DNA from: Hydrocarboniphaga daqingensis
Lineage (GTDB): Bacteria > Pseudomonadota > Gammaproteobacteria > Nevskiales > Nevskiaceae
Assembly: GCF_900129825.1 (NCBI RefSeq)
Contig: NZ_FQWZ01000006.1
Coordinates: 83,674 to 147,673 of the forward strand
Length of the DNA stretch: 64,000 nt
Reading direction: 5' to 3'
Shown one piece after another: positions 27,732 to 37,608 of this stretch. The notes below the pieces were generated by a model. The model searched no databases and had not been told where the DNA came from. It saw only the letters and a list, made by a program, of their open reading frames with translations. Position 1 is the stretch's first letter, and every line of letters starts with the position of its first letter. The position numbers were made by a program, and so were the translations under genes.

Positions 27732-30260
27732 ATGAAGCGTGTACGTCGGTCCCGTGACAAGCGGGCGTTGGTGGTGATGACCCTGGTCGGCGGCGCCGCG
27801 CTGCCGGGCGTGGCGATCGCCGAGATCGCCAGTGGCACCGAAGTGGCCCAAGCGGAAGTCGCGGCTGCCGATACGGCGTCCGAAGGCATCGAAGAGGTCA
27901 TCGTCAATTCGCGCGTCAACAAGGAAGTGAACATCCTGCCGCGCGAGCCGGTGGATTCGGTGTTCGGCTTCGAAAAGAGCATCACCGAAACGCCGCGTTC
28001 GCTGACCTCGATCAGCAACGAGACGCTGAACAAGCTCAACATCAACGAGATCGATGACCTGGTAGCGCTGAGCCCGGGCTCGTTCACGCAGTCGTTCTTC
28101 GGCGTCGCCGGTTCTCTGGACGTGCGCGGCACGCCGGGTGAAACCTACTTCCGCGGCATCCGCCGCATCGACAACCCGGGCAACTATCCGACGCCGATCG
28201 GCGCCAGCGACCGCATCGACATCGTCCGCGGTCCGGCCTCGCCGATCTATGGCCCGTCGAAGATCGGCGGTTATCTGAACTTCGTGCCCAAGTCGGCGCG
28301 CGCCAAAGATGGCCAGTACTCGAAGGACGCGCTCGGCGAGCTGGGCGTGACGCGCGGCAGCTGGGACAAGAACGTGCTGCACGCCGAAGTCGGCGGTCCG
28401 GGCAAGGTTGCCGGCAAGGAGTTCGGCTACTACCTGTACGCCGAAAGCGAAGACTCCGGCTCGTACTACCAGAACACCGAAACCAACCAGTCGCTGTATC
28501 AAGCGTCGTTGGACATGCAGCTCAGCGACAAGACGCGCATCGAGTTCGGCGGCTTGTACCAGAACTTCGACGGCAACCAGGTCGCCGGCTGGAACCGCCT
28601 GACGCAGGACTTGATCGACAACGGCACCTACATCACCGGCAGCCCGGTGTCGCTCGACACCAACGGCGACGGCCTGATGTCGGCGGCCGAAGCCGCCGCC
28701 GCGCCGGGCAAGGGCCTGGGCCTGTTCTATCCGTTCGGCAGCGCCGGCTTCCCCGGCATTCCGTTCGGCGACGTCAGCCAGCAGTCGGCGGCGACCGTCA
28801 ACCAGGACCTCGACGAGCGCCCCGGTATGGCGCTGGTCAATCCGGGCACCGCCAAGATCAACGGCAGCCAGGTACTGGTGCAGGAAGACGACACGCTTGA
28901 GAGCAAGGTCGCCACGCTGTACTTCGACTTCATTCATGAGTTCGAAGGCGGCTTGAAGATGACCAACAAGTCGTTCTACGAGTCCTTGGACAACATCAAC
29001 GAGAATGCCTACGGCTTCTCGCAGTACGCCAACACCTACGCGTTCGAAAACCAGCTGAACTTCTCGTTCAAGCAGGACTACGGCAAGTACGTCAGCGCTG
29101 CCTACCAGTTCGGCCCGTCGATCCGTTATCAGGACTTCGAACACGGCGACAACTTCGCCTACGAATACTTCGACCGCCGAGACATCACCAAGCCGGGCTC
29201 GCCGATCGACCGCCGCACGCTGTCGACGCGCGATGGCTCGACGATCGAACCGTTCTCGACGCACACCGTCGGTCACTACACCGACCTCGGTGCCGCATTC
29301 CTGGCCGACGTGTCGGTGATCGAAGACATCAACCTGCTGGTCGGCGCGCGTTACGACAGCATCGACATCACGTCGACCTGCCTCGAAGACACGCTCGACT
29401 GCACCGGCTTTGCCGGCGTCAAGCAGACTGACAAGGAAGATGCGTTCTCGTGGACCGGCAGCTTGTCGTACAAGATTCCGGGCACCGGCCTGATTCCGTA
29501 CGCCACGCGCGCCAAGCAGACGACGCTGGTCGTTGGCCAGGGCGGTGAAGTGCCGACCGAAAGCGTGCTCAGCGGTAACTCGGTGGCCGACTCGACGCTC
29601 GATGAAATCGGCTTGAAGGGCAACTTCTGGAAGGACCGTCTGTACGCAGCCGTCGCCTACTACAAGCAGAAGCGTGTCGACTTCAGCGCGCAGAACACGG
29701 TGACCAACAACACCACGGAATCCGAAGGTATCGAGTTCGAGTTCCGCGGCGCGATCACCAACAACCTGGCGTTGAGCGGTGCGTTCACGACGATCGAAGT
29801 CACCAACCTGACGGCGCGCGAAAATGGCCTGCAGTTCGGCTTCGCCGGTGCTGGCGATCTGCCGGCTGGCGTCGATCCGTCGAAGATGTTCGGCGGTGTC
29901 GTCAACGGTCTGACGGTCGACCCGGATGGCCGCAAGGCCGGCGTGCCCGAGAAGATCTACAGCGTCTACCTGATCTACAACTTCGATCAGGGCGTGCTCG
30001 AAGGCCTGACGACGACGGTTGGCGTGACGCATGTCGAGTCGACGTTCTCCGGCTTCTCCAAGGCGGTGCTGCTGCCGTCTTACACGCTGCTCAACGCCGG
30101 CCTGAACTACGAGACCAAGCACTGGAAGCTCGGCCTGCAGGGCAAGAACCTGACCGACGAGCGTTACTTCCGCTCGAACTTCCCCGACCTGTTCGGTTCC
30201 TCGGTCGTGCTGCCCGAGTTGCCGCGCAACTACCTGGCTTCGATCACCTACAAGTTCTGA
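27732..30260 (+). CDS. TonB-dependent outer-membrane receptor
   Basis: An 842-residue TonB receptor. Signal peptide about 1-30 (VVMTLVGGAALPGVAIA); TonB-box-like IEEVIVNSR near residue 55; plug domain about 60-200 with ITETPRSLTSISNETL, DVRGTPGETYFRGI and RIDIVRGPASPIYGPSKIGG; a 22-strand-type barrel ending LASITYKF with the terminal phenylalanine. A GGGGGAA precedes ATG 27732. Located between the BMP protein and exported phosphorylases, it is a candidate outer-membrane importer of purines/nucleosides; sequence alone resembles siderophore-type receptors, so the ligand is open. Confidence 0.9.
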   Translation: MKRVRRSRDKRALVVMTLVGGAALPGVAIAEIASGTEVAQAEVAAADTASEGIEEVIVNSRVNKEVNILPREPVDSVFGFEKSITETPRSLTSISNETLNKLNINEIDDLVALSPGSFTQSFFGVAGSLDVRGTPGETYFRGIRRIDNPGNYPTPIGASDRIDIVRGPASPIYGPSKIGGYLNFVPKSARAKDGQYSKDALGELGVTRGSWDKNVLHAEVGGPGKVAGKEFGYYLYAESEDSGSYYQNTETNQSLYQASLDMQLSDKTRIEFGGLYQNFDGNQVAGWNRLTQDLIDNGTYITGSPVSLDTNGDGLMSAAEAAAAPGKGLGLFYPFGSAGFPGIPFGDVSQQSAATVNQDLDERPGMALVNPGTAKINGSQVLVQEDDTLESKVATLYFDFIHEFEGGLKMTNKSFYESLDNINENAYGFSQYANTYAFENQLNFSFKQDYGKYVSAAYQFGPSIRYQDFEHGDNFAYEYFDRRDITKPGSPIDRRTLSTRDGSTIEPFSTHTVGHYTDLGAAFLADVSVIEDINLLVGARYDSIDITSTCLEDTLDCTGFAGVKQTDKEDAFSWTGSLSYKIPGTGLIPYATRAKQTTLVVGQGGEVPTESVLSGNSVADSTLDEIGLKGNFWKDRLYAAVAYYKQKRVDFSAQNTVTNNTTESEGIEFEFRGAITNNLALSGAFTTIEVTNLTARENGLQFGFAGAGDLPAGVDPSKMFGGVVNGLTVDPDGRKAGVPEKIYSVYLIYNFDQGVLEGLTTTVGVTHVESTFSGFSKAVLLPSYTLLNAGLNYETKHWKLGLQGKNLTDERYFRSNFPDLFGSSVVLPELPRNYLASITYKF

Positions 30261-30320
30261 TCGCGGCCAGCCGTCACGCCACCGGACGGGCCGCAAGCCC
30301 GCTCCGGCACGCGGTATCAG

Positions 30321-30352
30321 CGCCGGCCGGGATTTCCCGGCCGGCGTTTTTT
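30321..30352 (+). terminator. rho-independent terminator after the TonB receptor
   Basis: Stem CGCCGGCCGGGA (30321-30332) pairs with TCCCGGCCGGCG (30335-30346), followed by six T (30347-30352). Very strong; separates the receptor from the downstream phosphorylase gene, 33 bp before its start. Confidence 0.9.
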
Positions 30353-30384
30353 GTTGAACCGGACACTGCAATGGAGATGCGACG

Positions 30385-31332
30385 ATGAAACACGCCGCGA
30401 TGCGCCTGATCACTGCCCTGTGGCTGACGCTGCTGGGCCACATCGGCATGGCCGGCGCCGCTGCGCCGGCGATCGAACGCCTCGAACCGAAAGCCGCACC
30501 GCGCGCGACGATCGCGCTGGTCGGCGGCACCTTCATCAACGACGCCCTGCTGAAGCGTCGCGACATTCTGAAGCGCGCATTTACGATCAAAACGGCGGCG
30601 GGCCTGTCGCCGACGATCTGGTACGCCGAAACCGATGGCGTGCCGTTCTATTACGTCCACATGCACGGCGACGGCCGCTACGTCGAAACCTGGGCGGCGC
30701 TACGCCTGCTCGGCGTGCGCAACGCAATCGGCGGTGCGACGGCCGGCGGCATCAATCCGGCGATGAAGCTGTACGACTACGTCGTGCCGCATGACTTCAT
30801 CGACCTGAACATCACCCGTCCGCTGGCGATGCCGGCCGACACCTACGAAGACCCGAACGCGATTCCGATCCCGCGCTATACGCCGGCGATGGACCCGCTG
30901 CTGCAGCAGATCCTGATCGAGCAGACACGCCGGGCGATCCGCGCCGATGCGCAGTACGGCGACATCAACCTGCATGAGCGCGGCGTCGTGATCCAGTCGC
31001 GCGGCGGTCGCTTCGAGACGGCCAGCGAAGTGCGGATGATGGCGTCCTGGGGCGCCGATCTGGTGACGATGAGCATCGGCACCGAAATGACCTATGCGCG
31101 GATGATGGGCATCCATTACGCGGCGCTGGTGTCGATATCGAACCCGGCCGAAGGCGTTGGTGAATGGACTTGGGACACGCTCAAGCAGGTCTATCCGCGG
31201 ATCAATCCGCTGAGCCTGCGCATCGTGCTGGCCGCGATCCCGAAGATCGCCGCGATCGACCCGAACACACCGCGCGTTGGCGATGCACTGCGCTTCCATC
31301 CCGAAATGACCAGCGAGCCGTCGGCGCCGTGA
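30385..31332 (+). CDS. exported purine nucleoside phosphorylase, MTAP/PNP family
   Basis: A 315-residue protein of the type-I nucleoside phosphorylase family (MTAP/trimeric PNP), which cleaves purine nucleosides with phosphate. An N-terminal hydrophobic stretch (LITALWLTLLGHIGMAGAAA) predicts export, unlike ordinary cytoplasmic PNP. Family features: IALVGGTFIND near the start, YVHMHGDGRY, AIGGATAGGINPAMKLYDYV, VPHDFIDLNI, and TMSIGTEMTYARMMG in the region of the base/ribose pocket. GGAG precedes ATG 30385. It is followed 47 bp later by the NUP lipoprotein gene. Confidence 0.85.
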   Translation: MKHAAMRLITALWLTLLGHIGMAGAAAPAIERLEPKAAPRATIALVGGTFINDALLKRRDILKRAFTIKTAAGLSPTIWYAETDGVPFYYVHMHGDGRYVETWAALRLLGVRNAIGGATAGGINPAMKLYDYVVPHDFIDLNITRPLAMPADTYEDPNAIPIPRYTPAMDPLLQQILIEQTRRAIRADAQYGDINLHERGVVIQSRGGRFETASEVRMMASWGADLVTMSIGTEMTYARMMGIHYAALVSISNPAEGVGEWTWDTLKQVYPRINPLSLRIVLAAIPKIAAIDPNTPRVGDALRFHPEMTSEPSAP

Positions 31333-31378
31333 AGCCGCGGCGCGACACGCTGCACGTTCTCCACACAAGGACCACGCA

Positions 31379-32494
31379 ATGACCTCTTTGACGATGCACT
31401 ACGGCCGCACGCTGGCCTGCGCCAGCCTGCTGCTCGCCGCTTGCGGCAAGACGCCGCCCGCGCCGCCGGCCGCCCCGACAACGGCGGCGACCACCGCCGC
31501 TACAACCGCTGCGACGGCGCCGATCGAGATCAAGGTCGTCGTCGTGACGATGTTCGAGATCGGCCAGGACAGCGGCGATGTCGCCGGCGAATTCCAGCTG
31601 TGGCACGAACGGCAGAAGCTGACGCAGCGGCTGCCGTTTGCGCATCACCACGACCTGTATCTGAACCCCGACACCGGCGTGCTCGGCATGGTCACCGGCA
31701 TGGGCTCGGTCAACTCGGCGACCGCCGTGATGGCGCTGGGCCTGGACCCGCGCTTCGATCTGTCGCATGCGTACTGGCTGGTGGCCGGCATCGCTGGCTT
31801 CGATCCGGCCGATGCCTCGCTCGGCTCGGCCGCCTGGGCCGAATACTTGGTCGACGCCGACCTCGCACACGAAATCGACCCGCGCGAGATGCCGAAGGAT
31901 TGGCCGACCGGCTACTTCGCGCGCGGCACCAAGGGCCCGTATGCGCAGCCGCATCCGGCCTCGCAGGGCGAGGTGTTCCAGCTCAACGGCGCGCTGGCGA
32001 ACTGGGCGTTCGAACTGACGCGCAACATGACGCTGGCCGACAGCGAAGCGCTGCAGAAGCGCCGCGCCTTGTACCAGGGCTACCCCAATGCGCAGAAGCC
32101 GCCGTTCGTGCTCAAGGGCGACAATCTCGCCGGCATGACCTACTGGCACGGCAAGCTGCTGAACGACTGGGCCAACGAATGGACGCGCTACTGGACCGAC
32201 GGCAAGGGTGAGTTCGTGTCGTCGGCGATGGAAGACACCGGCAGCTTCCAGTCCCTGGTGTATCTGAGCCCAACCGGCAAGGTCGATCAGAACCGGATGA
32301 TGGTGCTGCGCACGGCCAGCAATTACAGCATGCAGCCGCCCGGCGTCAGCGCCGCCGACAGCCTGCTGGGCGAACACGGCGAAGAAGGCTATTCGGGTCT
32401 GACCGCATCGGTCGAAGCGGCCTATCAGGTCGGCAGCAAGGTCGTCGACGAGATCGTCACCCACTGGGACCGCTACCGCGACCGCCTGCCGTAG
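31379..32494 (+). CDS. NUP-family (PF06516-type) purine nucleoside protein, lipoprotein 1
   Basis: A 371-residue member of the family named for the Candida purine nucleoside permease. It has a lipobox (SLLLAACGK, Cys22; +2 Gly, so outer membrane expected), an Ala/Thr/Pro linker to residue 48, then EIKVVVVTMFEIGQDSGD, GMGSVNSATAVMALGLDPRF, GIAGFDPADASLGSAAWAEY and MMVLRTASNYSMQPPG. There are no transmembrane spans after the signal, so a transporter role is unlikely; the fold is related to nucleoside phosphorylases. AAGGA lies 7 bases before the ATG. Paralogue at 48054-49115. Confidence 0.88.
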   Translation: MTSLTMHYGRTLACASLLLAACGKTPPAPPAAPTTAATTAATTAATAPIEIKVVVVTMFEIGQDSGDVAGEFQLWHERQKLTQRLPFAHHHDLYLNPDTGVLGMVTGMGSVNSATAVMALGLDPRFDLSHAYWLVAGIAGFDPADASLGSAAWAEYLVDADLAHEIDPREMPKDWPTGYFARGTKGPYAQPHPASQGEVFQLNGALANWAFELTRNMTLADSEALQKRRALYQGYPNAQKPPFVLKGDNLAGMTYWHGKLLNDWANEWTRYWTDGKGEFVSSAMEDTGSFQSLVYLSPTGKVDQNRMMVLRTASNYSMQPPGVSAADSLLGEHGEEGYSGLTASVEAAYQVGSKVVDEIVTHWDRYRDRLP

Positions 32495-32522
32495 CGGCGC
32501 AGTGCGGCGCCGCCGTCGTCGA

Positions 32523-32954
32523 TCAGCGCGGCGGCAGCGCCCGCAACACGCGGCCCGAGTTCAGGTGCCAGCCCAGGCTCAGCGTGCGCGCCAGCAGCGC
32601 GCCGGTGCCGGGAATACGCGCGTCGAAGCCGATCCGGTAATCGACCAATGTGCGCTTGCCGTCGTCGCGGAAACGGATCTGGCCCAGATGGTTCTTCAGC
32701 GGGCCGCCGCGGCTGATGCGGTAGTCGATCGCGCGATCGCGCTCGAAGGCGATCACGGTCTCGTCGAACGACAGCGGTCCGGCCAGCAGCCGTCGCACCG
32801 AACCCACGCCATGCGGCTCATCACGGCCGGTGGCGACGACGCGGCACGGCATGCCGAACAACCAGCTGAAGCGGCGGTGGTCGGCAAACAGCTCGAAGAC
32901 GGCCGCCAGCGGCGCGTCGACCTGGGCGGTGAAATGCAGTTGATGCTGCGGCAT
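32523..32954 (-). CDS. SRPBCC (START/cyclase-like) protein
   Basis: A 143-residue small SRPBCC-fold protein: FTAQVDAPLAAVFELFADHR at the start, GVGSVRRLLAGPLSFDETV in the middle and a C-terminal helix (GTGALLARTLSLGWHLNSG). Such proteins bind hydrophobic ligands, but no ligand can be named. It converges on the NUP gene with 28 bp between stops and lies 30 bp downstream of creA on the same strand. Confidence 0.8.
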   Translation of the reverse strand: MPQHQLHFTAQVDAPLAAVFELFADHRRFSWLFGMPCRVVATGRDEPHGVGSVRRLLAGPLSFDETVIAFERDRAIDYRISRGGPLKNHLGQIRFRDDGKRTLVDYRIGFDARIPGTGALLARTLSLGWHLNSGRVLRALPPR

Positions 32955-32984
32955 GAACGGGTCCAGTGAAGATCGGTAACGAGG

Positions 32985-33479
32985 TCAGGGCTTGAGCGGA
33001 ATCGGACGGTCGACCGCCACCGCCGTCACCGCATTCTGCGGCGAGCCTTCGATCACGCGGTCGGAATAGGTCAGATACACCAGCGCGTTGCGGCGCGCGT
33101 CGACCATGCGCACGATCCGCAGCTTCTTGAAGATGATCGACAGGCGTTCGTTGAACACCTCTTCCTGCGCCGGCAGCGGCCCGGTGAACGAGATCGCGCT
33201 GATCTGGCGGCAGGCGATCGAGGCCTCCGACTTGTCTTCGGCCAAACCGAAGGCGCCTTTGATGCCGCCCGTCTTGGCGCGCGATACATAGCAGGTGACG
33301 CCCTGCACTTTCGGATCGTCATAGGCTTCGACGACGATCTTGTGATCGGGACCGATCAGCTTGAACACCGTGTCGACGGCGCCGATCTCCTCGGCGGACG
33401 ATCGACTGCAGCCGATCGTCATCAGCAGCAACAGCAGCAGCGGCCGTTGCCAGCGAGGGCGGACAAAGGGGGCGGTCAT
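32985..33479 (-). CDS. creA: CreA family protein
   Basis: A 164-residue exported protein similar to E. coli CreA. N-terminal signal with a lipobox-like [12 protein letters not shown], then [40 protein letters not shown] and [19 protein letters not shown], which match CreA closely. The function of CreA is not established. ATG 33479 chosen; the longer frame to 33587 overlaps the neighbouring membrane-protein gene. Confidence 0.92.
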   Translation of the reverse strand: MTAPFVRPRWQRPLLLLLLMTIGCSRSSAEEIGAVDTVFKLIGPDHKIVVEAYDDPKVQGVTCYVSRAKTGGIKGAFGLAEDKSEASIACRQISAISFTGPLPAQEEVFNERLSIIFKKLRIVRMVDARRNALVYLTYSDRVIEGSPQNAVTAVAVDRPIPLKP

Positions 33480-33561
33480 CGTATTCTCCGGTCGGCGGCT
33501 GGGCGCGAGGGGCACGCCATGATGCACCAGCAGCGAACACGGCCGGCGGATCGACCTGCCG

Positions 33562-34740
33562 CTAGGCCGTCGCGGCCGTGGTGGCACGCATCACCGGAGC
33601 CGGCGTGCCCGACAGCACCTGACCGGCGCGCGCAAACGCCAGCGTGAACACGCCGGCCGGCGCGGTCATCACGGCGCCGAAGAACGCGTCGTACAACGGA
33701 AAGAACTGAGCGTAGGCCCACCAGGTCGCCAGCAGCGCGAACGGGCACAGGCAGGCGGCCTGCCATTGCAGGCGCCAGATCGTCGCCGACGGCGCATGGC
33801 CACGCCATTCGCAGCGTAGCCAGCCTGCTGCCATCACCAGCGTGACCAGCAATGCGCTGCCGAGCAGCACGCTGTGATGGCCGCTGAACGCGCCGACCCA
33901 ATGTTGATAGCTGAGCGCACACAACGCGGCGCCGACGACGCCAGCAACGGCCCAAGGCGCCGATGACCACGCGCGCGACCAAAGGCCGGGCGGCGCGGCG
34001 CCTCGCGGCAGCGGTGCGGCCGCCAGCCGCGTCGCCCAGAACCCGATCGGCACCAGCAGCACGCCGAGCGTGATCGCCGCCGCGTAATTGGTGTCGAGCT
34101 GGGTCAGCGTCGGATTGGCCTGGTAATAGGCGATCCACAGCAGCCGCAGCATCGGTGCCGACAGCAGCAGCGTGAAGTTCATCGTCATCCAGCGGCGGTG
34201 CTGCGCCAGCTCGCCGCGCAGCACCGCGCGTACCGCGAGCAGCGAACTCGACAACGTGCCCGCCGCCAGGAACCACAGCTGCATGTAGAACGCCGGGCCG
34301 TTGTAGGTCGCCGCAGGCCCGGTGTTGAGCAGGTACAGCATCGCCGTGACCATGCCGGTGACGACCAAGCTGACTTGTACCCGCCCGATCAGCTTGTGCA
34401 AGCGCCGGTATCGAGTGCGCACCGCGTCCGAAAACTGCAGGCAGGCCAGCAGGATCACGACGCCGCCGACCGCGGTGTGCACCCACATTTCAGTGTGGCT
34501 GCGCTGGTACGGCTGCTGCTGCATCTGCTCGACCGATCCAGTGCCCAGCGCATGGCCGTTGTCGGTCAGCGTCGCAAACATCCGCACCCACAACGAGGAT
34601 TCCGCGCCGTAGGCACCATGCGAAAAGTAGTCGATCGCCATCGGCGCATAGATCAGACAGAACAGCACCGTCGCGGCCCAGGCCAAGGCGTTGATCGGTC
34701 GTATGCGGCGGGCCTTGGCGGCCGATTCCGTTGCGTTCAT
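33562..34740 (-). CDS. DUF2306-type multi-pass membrane protein
   Basis: A 392-residue inner-membrane protein with about ten hydrophobic spans. The motif [17 protein letters not shown] and the later [16 protein letters not shown] are typical of DUF2306 proteins. Start at ATG 34740, preceded by GAGGGGAA 7 bases upstream; the frame extends to 34824 without a better site. Divergent from the P-type ATPase gene (180 bp apart). Function unknown. Confidence 0.75.
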   Translation of the reverse strand: MNATESAAKARRIRPINALAWAATVLFCLIYAPMAIDYFSHGAYGAESSLWVRMFATLTDNGHALGTGSVEQMQQQPYQRSHTEMWVHTAVGGVVILLACLQFSDAVRTRYRRLHKLIGRVQVSLVVTGMVTAMLYLLNTGPAATYNGPAFYMQLWFLAAGTLSSSLLAVRAVLRGELAQHRRWMTMNFTLLLSAPMLRLLWIAYYQANPTLTQLDTNYAAAITLGVLLVPIGFWATRLAAAPLPRGAAPPGLWSRAWSSAPWAVAGVVGAALCALSYQHWVGAFSGHHSVLLGSALLVTLVMAAGWLRCEWRGHAPSATIWRLQWQAACLCPFALLATWWAYAQFFPLYDAFFGAVMTAPAGVFTLAFARAGQVLSGTPAPVMRATTAATA

Positions 34741-34918
34741 TGCGGCATTCCCCTCGCTCTTGTCGCCCGATGCTCGTGTCGGGCCCAGGCCACTGCCGGT
34801 CATGCTGCGCCTGCTTCCATTCATTTGACGCCACCCGCGCTTGATCCCGATCAGCCCTGGCTCGGCCCATGCGGACTACAGTGGCTTGCCGGCCCTTCGG
34901 CCCGATCAGGACGCCCCG

Positions 34919-37519
34919 ATGGACAGCCCGCACGACCCGATGGACACGGGCGGCTCTTCCCGCACCGGTCTTAGCACCGCCGAAGCCGCCGCGCTGCTGA
35001 CATCCGACGGCTACAACGAGTTGCCTGCCGCCCAACGCCGAAGCGCGATCCGGATCGCCGCCGAAGTGCTGCGACAGCCGATGTTTGCGCTGCTGATGGC
35101 CGGCGGGCTCGTCTATCTCTTGATCGGTGATCGCGCCGAGGCCGTGATGCTGATCGCGTTCGCCGGTCTGTCGGTCAGCATCACGGTCGTGCAGGAACTG
35201 CGGAGCGAACGCGTGCTCGACGCGCTGCGTCAACTCGCCAGCCCGCGAGCACGCGTGATCCGGGACGGCCAGCCGGTAACCATCGCGGGCCGCAACGTCG
35301 TTCGCGACGACCTGCTGATGGTCGGCGAAGGCGACCGAGTGGCTGCCGACGCACGGCTGCTGTCGGCCGAAGAGTTGATGGTCGACGAATCACTGCTCAG
35401 CGGTGAATCGGTACCGGTGCGCAAAGTCGCGCTCGACGGTTCGCACGCGACGCGACCCGTCGATGGCGACGAGAGCAGCCTGCTCTACGCCGGCTCGCTG
35501 ATCCTTCGCGGCAGCGGCACGGCCCGTGTCGTCGCCACGGGACTGCGCAGCGAGATCGGCAAGATCGGCCGCACACTCGGCGACATCGAGACCGAGCAAC
35601 CGCACTTGAAGCGGCAGATCCACTGGCTGGTACGCGACTTCGCCATCGGCGGCGCGCTGGTCGGCTTGCTGACGGTGCTGCTGTACGGCTGGCTGCGCGG
35701 CAGCTGGCTGGAGGCAACGCTGGGCGGTATCGCCGTCGGCATGTCGATGCTGCCGGAAGAGTTTGCGTTGGTGATGGCGGTCTTTATGGCGATGGGGGCC
35801 TGGCGTATCTCGCAGGTCCGTGTGCTGACGCGGCGCGCATCCGCAATCGAAGCGCTCGGCGCCGCAACCGTGTTGTGTACCGACAAGACCGGCACGCTGA
35901 CCGAAAACCGGATGAGCGTGATCGATCTGCAAGCGCGTGACGCTCGATGGAGCGCCGACGGCGCCGCCACCGAGTCCGCCATTGCGGCTGATGACGGACT
36001 ACGACGCGCGCTGGTCGCGGCGCTGTACGCCTGCCCGCAACAGCCTCGCGATCCGATGGATCTGGCGATTCACGCACTGGCCGCGGATCACATTCCCGAG
36101 CAGGCACAGGCTTACGCTAACCGTCGCGTGGAGCGCGCCTACGGGCTGCGTCCCGATTTTTTTGCGGTCGCCAACGTACTGCGCGAAGCCAGCGGCACCG
36201 GTGCGTACGCCAAGGGCGCGGTCGAAGCCATCGCCACGCTGTGCCGGATGACGCCACAGCAGCGCGCTCACGTGCAGGCGCTTGCGGAGCAACAAGCGCA
36301 GCGAGGCGTCCGCATGCTCGCGATCGCCTGCTGCACCGACACCGGCGCAATCAACGACGCCGCGTCGCTGGCGACGTTTGCGGATCGGCTTCCGGACGGC
36401 GCCGGCTTTGTGTTCTGCGGACTGATCGGTTTTGCCGACCCGCTGCGTCACAACGTGCCCGACGCCGTGGCCCAATGCCGCAGCGCCGGCATCCGCGTGA
36501 TCATGATCACCGGCGACTATCCCGCCACCGCATCGGCGATTGCCGCGCAGGCCGGACTACCCGCCAGTGCGGCACTCAGCGGGGATCAGGTGGATGCGCT
36601 CGACGATCGACAGCTCGCCGAGCAATTGAAGACCGTCTCGGTGTTCGCGCGGATTCGACCGGCGCAAAAACTGCGCATCGTGCAAAACCTGAAAGCCAAC
36701 GGCGAGATCGTCGCGATGACCGGTGACGGCGTCAACGATGCTCCGGCGATCAAGGCAGCGCACATCGGCATCGCCATGGGCGGTCGCGGCACCGATGTGG
36801 CGCGCGAAGCCTCCGCGATCGTGCTGCTCGACGATGACTTCGGCTCGATCGTCACGACGATCCGCCTGGGTCGCCGGATCTATGACAACCTCGGCAAGGC
36901 AATCGAGTACATCGTGGCCGTCCATATTCCGATCGCGGGTATGGCACTGCTGCCGCTGATCCTTGGGCTGCCGCTGATCCTGACGCCGATCCTGATCGCA
37001 TTCCTGGAAATGGTGATCGATCCGGCCTGCTCGGTTGTCTTCGAGGCCGAAGCCGAGGAGGCCGATGTGATGCAGCGTCCGCCGCGCGATCCGACCGCGT
37101 CGCTGCTGCAGCCCAGGCGCATCGCTTGGGCCGTGCTGCAAGGCGTGGTCGCGCTGTCGATCATGGCTGCGACGCTGATCGGTGCGGCGCGTCTGTCGAT
37201 GCCGGAGACCGAGCTGCGGGCGCTGGCATTTACCGCGCTGGTGTTGATCAACGTCGGGCTGATCCTGGTAAACCTGTCGCGTTCGGCGTCCTTGCGGCAG
37301 CTGCTGCGGCGACCCAACCGGCCGCTGTGGATCTTGATCGTGGCGGTCAGCGCGATGCTCGCTGCGGCGCTGTACTGGCCACCAGCGAGCCGGCTGCTGC
37401 ACTTTGGCCGCCTGCACGCCGACGATCTGGGCCACAGCGCGCTGATCGGCCTGATCAGCTTGCTGGCACTGGAATGGATCAAGTCACGCTGGTTCAGCGG
37501 GCAGCGCCGCAGCCGCTGA
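34919..37519 (+). CDS. P-type ATPase of unassigned cation specificity
   Basis: An 866-residue HAD-IC P-type ATPase. Catalytic parts are intact: SGES near residue 162 (actuator), phosphorylation site CTDKTGTLTEN (Asp about 322), KGA near 432 and TGDGVNDAPA (about 601). The membrane ion site is unusual: helix M4 reads SMLPEEFALVMAVF instead of PEGL, and M6 reads AFLEMVIDPACSVVFE instead of the NLVTDG-type motif of calcium pumps. It belongs to a proteobacterial cation-ATPase group whose substrate I cannot name. CAGGA precedes ATG 34919. Confidence 0.92.
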   Translation: MDSPHDPMDTGGSSRTGLSTAEAAALLTSDGYNELPAAQRRSAIRIAAEVLRQPMFALLMAGGLVYLLIGDRAEAVMLIAFAGLSVSITVVQELRSERVLDALRQLASPRARVIRDGQPVTIAGRNVVRDDLLMVGEGDRVAADARLLSAEELMVDESLLSGESVPVRKVALDGSHATRPVDGDESSLLYAGSLILRGSGTARVVATGLRSEIGKIGRTLGDIETEQPHLKRQIHWLVRDFAIGGALVGLLTVLLYGWLRGSWLEATLGGIAVGMSMLPEEFALVMAVFMAMGAWRISQVRVLTRRASAIEALGAATVLCTDKTGTLTENRMSVIDLQARDARWSADGAATESAIAADDGLRRALVAALYACPQQPRDPMDLAIHALAADHIPEQAQAYANRRVERAYGLRPDFFAVANVLREASGTGAYAKGAVEAIATLCRMTPQQRAHVQALAEQQAQRGVRMLAIACCTDTGAINDAASLATFADRLPDGAGFVFCGLIGFADPLRHNVPDAVAQCRSAGIRVIMITGDYPATASAIAAQAGLPASAALSGDQVDALDDRQLAEQLKTVSVFARIRPAQKLRIVQNLKANGEIVAMTGDGVNDAPAIKAAHIGIAMGGRGTDVAREASAIVLLDDDFGSIVTTIRLGRRIYDNLGKAIEYIVAVHIPIAGMALLPLILGLPLILTPILIAFLEMVIDPACSVVFEAEAEEADVMQRPPRDPTASLLQPRRIAWAVLQGVVALSIMAATLIGAARLSMPETELRALAFTALVLINVGLILVNLSRSASLRQLLRRPNRPLWILIVAVSAMLAAALYWPPASRLLHFGRLHADDLGHSALIGLISLLALEWIKSRWFSGQRRSR

Positions 37520-37608
37520 AGCACACGCGCGTTCAACACCACCACGCCACGCTCGACGCCGGCGCGCGCGGTGATAACGTGGCGGCTGATCCTCGACGAC
37601 AGACTGCG

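Noticed and set aside
27696-30590. Minus-strand ORF of 964 residues
   Set aside because: Antisense of the TonB receptor; valine/arginine/aspartate-rich composition typical of the shadow frame in GC-rich DNA, no domain recognisable.
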